Assembly: GCA_033239125.1 (NCBI GenBank) | Contig: BSWB01000005.1 | Location: forward strand, 143,650,494-143,714,493 | DNA length: 64,000 nucleotides | Direction of reading: 5' to 3' | Source: Fagopyrum homotropicum | Lineage: Eukaryota > Streptophyta > Magnoliopsida > Caryophyllales > Polygonaceae | Shown: piece by piece, positions 12,431 through 22,721 of the stretch | Layout of the letters: every line of letters begins with the position of its first letter | How positions within the stretch are numbered: the first letter of the stretch is position 1 | Program-made: the position numbers and the translations under genes | Notes under the pieces: model-generated | The model's input: only the letters and a program-made list of their open reading frames with translations | The model's database searches: none | Told to the model about the DNA's origin: nothing

Positions 12431-12961
12431 TTTATAAATAAAAATACGTAGGTTCATCTAACATGCCCCTTAATTAACTATCTTACTATACTATATTTTG
12501 TTAAGAAGGTTCAAAACAACGTCCTACATCCTCGTGATCTCATATACGATCCAATCCACTATAGTTCAAAACCAAAGCAAGCAAGAATTATTAAGGAATA
12601 AAGCGTTGAGCATAAAAAAACAAAACAAATAAAGCAATAGTAGAAAGCAAAACAAAATGAACAAAAACATGCGAGTTTGAAAATCCCAAGATCTTCTTCG
12701 TAGTCCACACAAACGGTGGCTCAAAGTTTCCCTTCAAGCCAAACATCGTTCAAGACTCAGGCTCTCGATCTCTCTTTCTGTTTGTGGAAGCAACACCAAG
12801 AGAAAACAACTCTTGGGAGGAGAAGGAGCTTCTTTGTTCAAGAACACTCAAAGAAGCTGGTGAAGGAGAATGACAAGGAGAGAAGAGGAGAAAAATTGGA
12901 TTAGGGTTAGTGGAAACCCTAAGCAAGCCTTATATAGCTCACATACTCCCTAAGACGATGT
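12431..12961. other. Unassigned region, possibly part of a retrotransposon LTR
   Basis: A 62-codon frame at 12716-12904 is rich in Ser, Lys and Arg and matches nothing I know. AAACCCTAAGCAAGCC and TATATAG (about 12931) resemble an LTR or leader promoter. This may be upstream LTR sequence of the copia remnant that follows. No gene is called. Confidence 0.3.
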
Positions 12962-13570
12962 TGTTGGATCAAATGAAACAACATATACACCACAAAACCC
13001 GGTCCAATGGCACATTCATTCATATGATATTATAAACACAAACCCGATTTAACATATTGGACTATAACATATAACACTACTTCTCCAAGTATTGGGCAAA
13101 GTTTAAGCCCGCACTCTTGACATGCCAACATCCCGTATCTATATCGGATCCAACCTGATCTAGACTCCATTGATCACAACTTCAAGACTCACTAGCCACC
13201 TTTGTCATGCATTACACCTTACAAAAATATGTAAAAGTAATATTTTTAGGCTATCAACCTTCACATGGTATCAAGGTTAATTTCTCGATCAAACACTCTT
13301 CCACTCAAACCCTACACCTACCACCACCAAAAACCCTAGCTTGTTACCGCCACACATGGCTTCTCTTGAGCCTCTTAGTCCAACGCCCACATACTACCTT
13401 CATTCTTCCGACCATCCCGTTGAAACGATATGAAATACTCACCAACAAAATAAACTTGAGAAAAGTAATATTATATGTGACCACCATTAAAAAAAGAAGT
13501 CATGACGCCAAAACATGTTTTAAATTTGTCAGGTATCCAGATTGGAGGAACAATGGCCGTGACATTTACA
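12962..13570 (+). pseudogene. Ty1/copia retrotransposon remnant (LTR end, primer site, gag pieces)
   Basis: TGGTATCAAGG at 13266-13276 is a near match to the initiator-Met tRNA primer site TGGTATCAGAGC of Ty1/copia elements and follows a ...CA LTR-like end. An LTR start TGTTGGATC is possible at 12962. An ATG at 13356 opens MASLEPLSPTPTYYLHSSD, typical of the start of a copia gag, but it stops after 25 codons. In another frame CFKFVRYPDW (about 13518-13547) matches the later gag motif 'C..vgYPDWW'. The element has a large internal deletion and frame breaks. Confidence 0.6.
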
Positions 13571-13987
13571 TCCAATAAAATACGTCACCCCACTCATATC
13601 AAAACAGGCCAACGGCTTGCCATAAAATTTTCAGCAACCTGTTCGATCGACGGTCATAGTTAGTGCCCAAGCCAATCAAATATCATGTATTGGTCGAATC
13701 ACTTACAAGGACCGTCGGGATGTCACTTCTACTATCACTGACGATCATTGATCCCTTATTAAAAATGCTATGAACTCATACCATTCTCGTATATGTCAAT
13801 CTTGATAATGTCACACACACACACACTTATAGTGCTTTGTTTCATATGGCAAACTCTCGTGATCAACTCTCTTATATCACTCATGCATATGAACGTCAAA
13901 CTAAGTTACCCTACGATGTCATTATCAAATCCACCATGTTGGTGTAGGACCTCAATATTGATGATCACAAAAGGGAAGTTTAGAACT

Positions 13988-15910
13988 GTAACACCCAAAT
14001 TCGCGGGACTCGGGGTGTCACATGAGCTAGGATCTCACAATGGATCCTGACCCTAACCTGACAACAAGTTAACTAGATCTTACAACAAGGCACATATAGA
14101 TTAAAATAAAATACATAAAATTGTATAATATATACATCATCAAAAGGTTACAACATCACAACCGAGTACAAAACAACAACCATAACATCCAGGTACAAAA
14201 CATCCCAAATCCCACAAACAACCTAGTGTACGGAAGCCCTCGGCTGATCACCCACCTGACTCACACTGCAGTCTTCCTAACCTCCATATCATCTGCAACA
14301 CGGTATACACCGTTAGCTACCAGAGATTGATAAAAATGAAGTAATAGCACATACACATCTCAACACATCACAATATGCAATGCCACACACACATCCGTTT
14401 ATTATATTTACTTAGTTTATTCCATTACTAATTTAGCTTCTTTTGTGACACGAGAAGCCTAAAGAACCTCGCCTCTTCCCCATTTAACCTAGGTTTTGAA
14501 TGGGGATCTACCTCCCCCATGAGATATTGGATTTCGAGCACCTCCTCCACTCTCGGCGAGCTTTGGTTGGTGGTCACCGCCCGGTTCTAATACACTTGAC
14601 CCATATAAGGTAATGAAGTGGTCATCCTAGTCCGGTTTAGGTTATAAATGCAACAATCATATGCACACACACACAACCATTACAAACACTCAAATCCACA
14701 ACTACTCGCTAAGTAAGTCCTATGGACTTACCTGAAATACTCATAATTTGTCTCACGTCATAGTTTCCCCTCGAGGAAACGATCAACGCCTACATAAGCA
14801 AGACACACACAATATCAAACGTTGCAAAGGTTAAGAGACGTATCTCCTACACCTCATAACCATAACCAACCACATCTCGCATCTAAATCTCAATTCCTCA
14901 ACATATATACAAGTGCCTAAGGCACATTCCCATCATCCATTTCATAAAGCTCATCCTAAATCATCCTAGCATAGCTACACCTAAAGCTAAGACCAAAGGA
15001 AAGGATGGAAGGAAACATACCAACTAGGTATGACCAGAACACGCACCGGCGGAAGCAAGAGACGCAGGGGCGCTGAACCAATCAGGTGCAGGGGCGGACC
15101 AGTCTAGGCGCAGGGGCGGCTCAACCCAGGTGCAGGTGCAGCTCAGCCTAGCGGTTGGTGTGCAAAAAGTTGATCCCGACTTCTCTTCGATCCTTCTCTC
15201 GATCTCTTCACTCCTTCATTGCCCCAAAGGCAATCATATACATATATGTGCTTACATATGATCAACAGAAAGGTCCAGAAGGGTCAACACATGACTAATT
15301 CTTGTGGATTTCTAATCTAAGAAGAAGAAGAGAAGAAATGAAGAAGGAAAAGAGGAAAGAAACTTACCACAACAACTAAGGAAAGGAAGGATGCCCTCAC
15401 CAACTACAAACCAAAGCACAACATCAACAACAACTTCCACATCTCAACATCAACATCATCAAAACTCACCAATTAAGCTCAAAACTCTCTCAAAGCTCAC
15501 ACAAGATCAAAGAAGATTAAGAAGAAGATCTAAAGGAAGAGATGAGAAGAAGAAGATGAACGTGAGGAGAAGAAGCTGGAGAAGATGAAGGAAACCCTCA
15601 TCAGTAAGCAAGGGAAGCTTACATAGGAAGCCAACAAAAAGCACGGGTCATGGTCAACAAATACGGCTGCAGCCGCACAAAACCGCAAGGGCGGATCTGA
15701 AGGACCACAGGGGCAGACCACAGGACCCGCAAGAGCGGCCCACTGGATCCGCAGGGACGGATGGGTCTTGTCTCAACCCACTCAGCACACCTCAACATTT
15801 GCGTCTCAGCTGAGGTGTAGGTGCGGGATCCCTACAAGACTAAGACTTTTACAAGAACTAACTCAATCATACGAATCTCAAACGAAAGTGTAGCAAAGTC
15901 GAGACGTTCT
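13988..15910. mobile_element. Possible Ty3-type LTR or solo LTR
   Basis: TGTAACACCCAAATTCGCGG then GGGGTGTCAC at about 13987-14022 resembles the TGT(A/G)ACACCC end of many plant Ty3/gypsy LTRs. An ACAAAAGGGAAG purine tract just upstream could be a polypurine tract. Further right are GCAGGGGCGGACC-type repeats (15060-15160, 15670-15830) and a GTCGAGACGTTC segment (about 15898) of the kind seen in such LTRs. I could not find the other LTR, a primer site or pol motifs. Boundaries are rough and the class is an inference. Confidence 0.35.
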
Positions 15911-16049
15911 TTCCTTAATTCTTAAATCACCCATATTATGAAGGGTCTTAATCGATTAGAATCTCTAGGTACAACTGATGTTGTGCTTCAAATTATGTAA
16001 CCATATCTGCAGGCCTACGAAAATCTTCAGTAGAGTACTCTTAGACTCA

Positions 16050-17240
16050 AAGGGAATGTTTGGAATTGGGCTGAGAGAAAGATAGGAGATTATTGATGTT
16101 TGGTCGTGTATTTATAAAGAGCATAGAAGGCCTTCTTATAGAAACCTAAAGTGAGTTATCCACTAGAGAGTAACTCTCGTTCACCCATTTCCGTAGGAAA
16201 ATGTCAATATAATCTTTGGAGTTAAGATCAAATCTTGGTGGATCGGATCAGATGTGGTAGTGGACCATAACACGGACTAAATCATCCGTTTGGACTGGAT
16301 TTGCATTTGACTTTTGGTCAAACTAGCTTATGGGGACAAAATTGGGCAAGACAAAAAACAAGATGATAGGTGGCCAACCCAACATTAAGTCTATAAGGCC
16401 CTCGGCCTAAAAGTCATCTGGCGAACCGCGATCGCGCCAAGTCGTGTCCCGGTGATCACGCGTGTATGGTCCAAGAAAGGCTAGAGTGTCTCTCCATATG
16501 CTTAGTTAACCATATAATACATATATTGTATTCTATTAATCTCCCCACTTTCGATATGAGACAACTTGCTCCACGATAAACCCATAATGTACATTAAATA
16601 CACTCATCTTTGGACTTATTTTCTTACTCATTAGTACATCACCTTACACACATGAGTACAATAATTATAGTAGTTGGAACCACAAAGCTAACACTCTCAT
16701 TTTTCGGCATTGGTTTTGGCAGGAGCCCAACGAAAAATGTGCCCGGAAAATCTCTCCGATACATGTTCTAAAAAATGATTCCAACAGTTGACACTATTCA
16801 AGTAACTTATTCATACTTGTGATCCTTTTTGCCAATGCTTCAAAATCTCGCGGTTTGCCGATTTGGGGATGACCGAGGGCCTTACAAACTTGATGTTGGG
16901 TTGACCACCTATCATCCTGTTTTTGGGCCGACCCAGTTCCATCCTCAAAAGTTGGTTTTACCAAAAGTCAAACACAAGTCCGGTCCAAACGAACGTTCCA
17001 ATCAGTTTTCTGGCCCACTCTCCCGTCTGATCCGATCCACAATGATTTCATCTTATCTCCAAATATTGCATTGACCTTTTTTATCGTGAGAATGGGTACA
17101 CGAGAATGATTCTCTCCAACGGATAACTCCCTTCATACTCCTCTATAATGAGATCTTCTATGCTCATTCTAAACACACATATCAAACATCGGTCATCTCC
17201 TCTATCCTCTCTACATAACATTACCTATGTGGTTGACCAT
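16050..17240. mobile_element. Large inverted-repeat (foldback-type) element, arms of about 360-400 bp
   Basis: The segment from about 16060 to 16440 is the diverged reverse complement of about 16840 to 17230. Matching anchors are TGATAGGTGGCCAACCCAAC (16369) against its complement at about 16898-16917; AAGGCCCTCGGCC (16395) against GACCGAGGGCCTT (16871); GTGGATCGGATCAGA (16236) against TCTGATCCGATCCAC (17026); and GAGCATAGAAG (16119) against the complement at 17158-17168. The loop of about 400 bp has no recognised coding content. Confidence 0.7.
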
Positions 17241-17715
17241 TTGACCTATTTAGGACACGCAACCTCACATACCAACTTTTTCAAGTGACCACAAACTTGT
17301 ATTTCTCATTTGCACGAATATTTTAGGTTCGGTTATTAAAAAAGTACGATAGTGTCACGTGGAATTACAAAGATCTAACTGACATTTTCTAATATATATC
17401 ATTAATAATCAATCGCCCATGGAGAGTTATTTGAAAACTGGAACGAACAACCAAGGAATGGAACAACAAACTAGAGGCTAAAGGATAAGACTTACCTTGG
17501 TGGAAAACTGGACCTACGGTGGAACACCAGCTGCCGGGAAGAAAAATGAAAATTCGCAAATCGATAGAGACACTAGGGTTTGAGATATTTGAACGGAATA
17601 CCGGACATGAGTGGACCAAGATCTTCTTCTTGTTTCTTTTTTTAAAAAAGGTCTAGACCATACCGGACCTAAGTGGAGCAAGATATTTGAACCGAATAAC
17701 GGACCTATTGGCTAG
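17241..17715. other. Intergenic region
   Basis: No gene or RNA is recognised. ATTTGAACGGAATACCGGA (17589) and ATTTGAACCGAATAACGGA (17685) form a short diverged repeat with the ACCGGACCTAAGTGG neighbourhood. Confidence 0.35.
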
Positions 17716-18109
17716 CTAGGACTGTGCATACGGTCCGGACCGGCGGACCGTAAATTGATAATATCCTGGACTGTAGACTGGAACGGGACCGGACCATTAC
17801 GGTCCCGTTCAGACCGGCCCGGTTCCGGGTTGGACCAGTTTGTACATAAATTGTGCGATTTTGAATATTTCGGACCGGACTGGACCGGTTTGTACCTAAA
17901 TTGTACAATTTTGGTGTGGTTTTCGTCCAAAACTGGACTGGATATAACCGGGCTGGATTGGACCGGACTGGATATTCGCATTTTACGGTCCAACCCGGGT
18001 TACAGTTTAATACGGTCCAAAACCGGACCCGGACAATAACCCGGGTTTTCATAAAAACATGGACCGTAAATTTCGATCCGGTCCGGTCTGATTTTGCACA
18101 CCCCTACTG
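17716..18109. mobile_element. hAT-like miniature element packed with GGACCGG motifs
   Basis: The ends read CTAGGACTGTGCA on the left and TGCACACCCCTACTG on the right, an imperfect inverted repeat. TTGGCTAG (17708-17715) and TTGGCTTA (18110-18117) flank it and match at 6 of 8 positions, consistent with an old 8-bp hAT duplication. The interior holds many GGACCGG, GGTCCGG and CTGGACTGG units on both strands. Open frames exist in all directions only because of these repeats. Confidence 0.6.
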
Positions 18110-18442
18110 TTGGCTTAGGTCCGGTCCATGTCGTTCTGACCCAAAAACCAGACCGGTCCGAACAATGCAGAGTCATAGGCACGACAAGTGTCCATGTACT
18201 TACGGATGTGCATGACAGATGGGCCGGGTGCGATAGCCTTCTTGGCTTTGGTTGGGCTGCTAATTTGAATTATGGTTTTTGGGTGAGAGTTGCAACCAAA
18301 AACCTAAATAACCAAAAAAAATGTCATTTGTTGATTCGCAAGGAGTGGCATTATTTCTCCCCCAATTCCCCTTTCCCCCTTCTCTCTTCTTCCTTCGAGG
18401 TTTTTGCAGGAAAAAGGCAAAGCTTTGTAAATTAGGTCTTCG

Positions 18443-20882
18443 ATGGCGAAAAAGAGGAAATCGGACGCCGCCAGGCTCGAAGAGATCGATCGCACCATGT
18501 ACTCCACCTTCTGTACCGCCGCCAACTCTCTCTCTCAACTCTACACCCAGGCCATGAACCATCAGAAGCTCTCTTTTCAAGCCGGCGAACGCCATGCCCT
18601 GGTCCTTTCTGATTTTTCTTTGGTTTAATCGGATGAAGCTGAACTTTTGGATGATTGTTTGGTTGTCGGTCTTTTATCTTGTTTATCTGTTTTTGTGGGT
18701 TTGCGGGAATTGATGAGATTTTGGAGTTGAATTTGTTAATTTGATTCGCTTATAGTGGTGGAGGTGGTGTTGACACGGTTTCAATTCCCGATTTTGTTAT
18801 AATGTTTGTTCTTTGCAAGATTTTTCTTAATTGATTCACTAGAAGTGAGATTGGGAAACTATAATTCGATGATGCTGAAGACGCATGTAGGACTCGTAAC
18901 TTCAAATTTCACAAGAATTCAAATTTTACTAATGCTTAATAGGAGATTTTTCAATTTTTAAGAAGTTTGATGGGAGTAGCTATTAGCTGTTACTATTTAG
19001 CATGTTTTTTTTAATTGCTTCGGCTATAATTGTGCCATTGTGGTATTTAAACTACGGTTATTAGTGTTAATCATGATGTGTCTGGATTTCAGTTATGTCT
19101 TCATGATTAATTAGTAACTTTGCATGCACTTGGGGAGAATTGATATCTTCTTGATGATTGTTAAGCTTTGAGGTATTGGAGTGTCCTCAAGACTTGTACG
19201 CTTACCTATTCCTTCCTTTCCTTCATTCCTTTGCAGGAAAAACTTTACCAATGGATATTGAAACAGCAAGAGGAGGGCTCAAGGGTGACCAATGTTGATG
19301 TAGTTGCATATCTCCAGGTTTGTATCAGTCTTGCCCTTCTTTTTTGCATGTTTGTTTGTGAGGTGCTTATTAATTTTGTTAAAATTTAGTACTATTTCCC
19401 TATAGACGGTCTCGGTCTCATGTTTGTGAAATTTATTGTTTCTATGATGCCTCTAGGACATTACATGGCTAGATTGTGCCAAAAATTGGGATCATAAGGA
19501 TGTTTTTGTTTGTTCAAGAACTTAAAATGTTGAGGATTTTGGCTTTTTTCTGCATATAGGCTAGTGTGTTACTTCTGTAAGCAATTTAGCATTTGTGACC
19601 GTATCTATTGAATCATTAACGCCCTTGTATGCATATCTAGTGCACTCTTATTGAAGAGAGAAGGATCATTTAGGATACTGATCATATGCATATACACCCA
19701 TCAACGAAAATAAAGACGTTTTAAACTTATTTTTAGGGAAAACTTTGGTTGAGACCTGGGGCCCTGCGAGTACTGTGCACAATTTTTGGTGGATGTGTTG
19801 TAGTATATCATGCCTATAGGGGACATTAAATGGATAGATGTGCCAAAAAGGGTGCCATAAGGATGTAGTTGTTTGATCAAGAACTTAAGTGCTGAGGGTT
19901 TTGGTTTGTTTCTGCATAATGCAGTTTTTATTGATATTAACAATTTAATTTCCAGAATCCAGTATCTGATTTTCAATAAATCACAAGTGCCCTATGATTC
20001 TATGAGTATTTTGTGCACAAGTATTGAAGGCACAAGGATTGTTTAGGTTGCCTATCTTTTGTTATAGGAATTGAAGATTTCATTTAGAAATTAAGCCTGG
20101 TCAATAAGAAGCTATTTGTTCCTTGTGTTTCGTTCCCTAAATTGATGGCTTTCACGTTTATACTTTGCATCAGTTTGAAGAATAGTATACTTAGCATTGT
20201 TGATTTCCAGTTGTGGCATCTGCATGTTGCCTTTCTAATTTGACTTCATTCTTTTGAATCTTTTTGTATCTCACTCGTGAATCTTGACTTGGCTTGTTGT
20301 TGCATCTTACGTTCATAAATTGCAATCTTGGTCTGTTGTTACATATTCCTTATGTTGTAACTTTGATAGATTGACCATAATATTCAGTAGTTTTATCTAC
20401 TCGGTTGTAAACCAGCAACCACAATGGTATTTTAAATAAATTGCAGGCTTTACCTGACTTATACCGGAATATTTATTTTACCCCTTATTTATACCGTTAA
20501 TTGCTCACAGCACGAGCTGGATTACGGACCAGAAGAGCCCTCGATGTCTCCTAGGGCCCCATTCCAACAACAATCAACCCAACAACCACAAAACATTCAA
20601 GGCCAAGCAAATCCCTTTGGTTTTGCAACAACTAACATGGGAACCCGGTCTCTATTACCCGAACCTCAAACCAAAAATCTCTTCTCAAGCGCTCTCTCAA
20701 GCCCTGTGCGTCGAAACCTTCAGCACTATCACTTAGCACAGGGCAGTTATAATTCAAACATGGTGGTGCCAGGAGGCGGTGGCGGCGGTCCACGGGCGAA
20801 TGAAAGCAACAACAGGGAAACTGACAATGACTCAGTGATGGATATGAATGCAGATGGTCCAAGTCAAGGATCTTCATTTTAA
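18443..20882 (+). CDS. Conserved plant protein, often labelled holocarboxylase synthetase-like
   Basis: Three exons: 18443-18601, 19237-19317 and 20511-20882 (203 residues), in frame across both joins. The first intron has an unusual GTCCTT donor; the second donor is GTTTGT. The N-terminus MAKKRKSDAARLEE is basic, could act as a nuclear signal, and leads into a helical segment with CTAANSLSQLYTQAMNHQKL. Exon 2 continues the helix (EKLYQWILKQQEEGSRVTNV). Exon 3 starts HELDYGPEEPSMSPRAP and becomes Gln/Asn/Pro-rich, then Gly-rich, ending in an acidic Asp/Met stretch. I know this family from many plants under the name holocarboxylase synthetase, but no biotin-ligase motif is visible, so that name is probably wrong and the function is unknown. 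Confidence 0.8.
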
Positions 20883-21689
20883 AGGTGAATTTGGAAGGGT
20901 TTGGATTTATGTTTGGTGGGGAAATGGTGAGTGTTATCTTCTTCTACCCTTGTGATGTTCTCTCCTTTATGATTGTATATAGGATGAAGAAGATCATGGT
21001 TTATGTATAACTCAATGCACATTGTCATTCATATGTTACCCTCGTTGTGGCTTTTATTTCTAACATAAGAATTAGGTGTTTAATTGCCATATACATAAAT
21101 CAGCTGACAATTTCTCTCTGGCATGTTCTTCTGTGCTTCTCTCTCTTATCTTTTAGTTTTCTATTTTTCATTTATTTTGTCGTATAGGTCATGAACATAA
21201 TGTGCCGACTGGTTAGACTTTTTGTATCTTAGTGATAAAAATGATTTATTACTGGCCGAAGTATGGCTGACCAAAAATTGACAGGACAGGAATACCCGGT
21301 CCAGTATCGACCGGATCGGAAATTACGGTCATGTTCCGTCCAGCACCTGTAATATGCCGTACTGGTTTTTAGTTTGTAGATTAGATTTTATTCACTACCA
21401 ATTAACCAATAGAAAATTACAATAACGTATTAATAATATTAAATAAATAAAATAAATGTAAACATTGTTATAGTTTAAATTATTCTAGAATACAATGAAG
21501 AAAATAACGGTTACAGTAATAATATCAATACAATGAATATATTTGGATAGTTTTTTTTTTTTTTAATTCTCTATTTTTTTTATTTTTTTATTTATTTGTG
21601 TACTAAAATATAAATTGATTTTGGTTGTTGATAAATATATTAATTCGTGTTTTTTTTAATGATATCATAGTCCCTATTGCAATACGATG
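20883..21689. other. 3' flank of the preceding gene and intergenic DNA
   Basis: The first 200-300 bases are probably 3' UTR. At 21288-21365 is a short ACCCGGTCCAG...GACCGGATCGG patch, a likely remnant of the GGACCGG-type miniature element. T-rich runs follow. No gene is seen. Confidence 0.4.
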
Positions 21690-21960
21690 TGGTGAGCATC
21701 TTCGGATATCCGATCCGAGAACACCCGGATATCTGACACTTTTATCCGGACGGATATCCGATCCGAAGATCCGATCCGGACATTTATTTTTAGACTAGTC
21801 GGATATATCCGATCCGACTTTTTCCTCTAAACCCCAAACCGTTTCCAATCCGATGATCCGGAAAATATGTCCAGATAAGATCGGACTCGGATCACCAATT
21901 GTTGGATATCTTCGGATTAGCGGATCAGATTAGTCGGATCGGATATTTTTGCTCACCCCT
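21690..21960. mobile_element. hAT-like miniature element packed with GGATATCCGATCCG motifs
   Basis: The left end GGTGAGCATC and right end TTGCTCACCCCT are inverted repeats of the TAGGGGTG(A/T)GCA type shared with the element at 17716. The inside is a dense array of GGATATCCGATCC, CCGATCCGA and CGGATCGGAT units in both orientations. Possible eroded target duplications are GTCCCTAT (about 21671) and ATCCCTAG (about 21962). Non-coding. Confidence 0.6.
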
Positions 21961-22099
21961 AATCCCTAGATGTGAATTAGGCGACAAAAAAAAAAACTAT
22001 ATCGTATAGTGGAATAGTTGGTGATCCTTTTTTCTAATTTGTATTTTACCGCGTTTTTTTAAAATATTATGACGATTTTTTTTTTTTTTGTAATATGTA

Positions 22100-22721
22100 T
22101 TTTAGATGGGCCAAGCTCATTATATCTGGCGGCCTCGGCCCAATAAGGAGTAAAGTCTGCTTTATTCAACGGCGGGCAACCAAATTTTTTCAAACTGCAT
22201 ACGCCACAAAAAAAGGAAAAATAAAAAAAAAATCAGTAGGTACCCCACAACACCAACCCCCAGCTCCCGCCAGTCGCCGACGCCGATCCCCTTCTTGATT
22301 TGCAGCTTCTTCAGTCCAAATCCCTAGCTCTTCAGCTAGGTTTTCGATCTTTCCTCACTCTCTGTTCGTCTTCTTGATTCGATCCGATTGTGATCTCTTT
22401 GGCTGTTTCTTCTTCTTTCTCTTTCTATCGGTCCGATTCTTTTTTTTTTTTTTGTAGATTTCTGTTAGGTTAAATCGAGTTGAGTATTAGATACGTGTCG
22501 CAATCATGAGAAATTGGAGCTACTAGTTGCGCGAATCCGTCAAAGAGAGTGTGAGTAAGGAGGACCTAGTATTTGCGCGAGCTATAGTAGTTGATGAATT
22601 CTACAAAAAATGCCGGCCAAGATATGAGGAAATTGTCTCTGTCTATCCTTTTGATATTGATTAGAATGGTAGTCAGATTGCCTGGACTTATTGTTGCTTA
22701 GACTGTGGATTTGAGGAGGAG
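22100..22721 (+). promoter_or_regulatory. Promoter and leader of the CDK-like kinase gene
   Basis: GGCCTCGGCCCAATAAGG at 22132 and GGGCCAAG at 22108 resemble TGGGCC/GGCCCA promoter elements. A CT-rich leader (22290-22445) follows. The leader carries two upstream ATGs: a six-codon frame at 22507 and a 35-codon frame at 22594-22701. The main ATG is at 22722. A leader intron is possible but I could not settle its ends. Confidence 0.45.
22594..22701 (+). other. Upstream ORF (35 codons) in the kinase leader
   Basis: The ATG at 22594 opens a frame of 35 codons ending in TAG at 22701, 20 bases before the kinase ATG. Its peptide is Leu/Ile/Val-rich in the middle. If the leader is unspliced it could lower translation of the kinase. 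I do not recognise it as a known conserved-peptide uORF. Confidence 0.3.

Noticed and set aside
13207..13578. 123-codon plus-strand frame as a gene
   Set aside because: It is a chance join of frames in a broken Ty1/copia gag. The true gag start at 13356 is in another frame and stops early.
15391..15588. Ser/Thr/Arg-rich frame near 15.4 kb
   Set aside because: Simple-sequence CAACATCAACA and AAGAAGA tracts inside the LTR-like region produce it; there is no gene context.
17705..18215. Overlapping open frames of 93-115 codons on both strands
   Set aside because: They exist because of the GGACCGG repeat array, which lacks stops in several frames. Composition is repetitive and no domain is seen.
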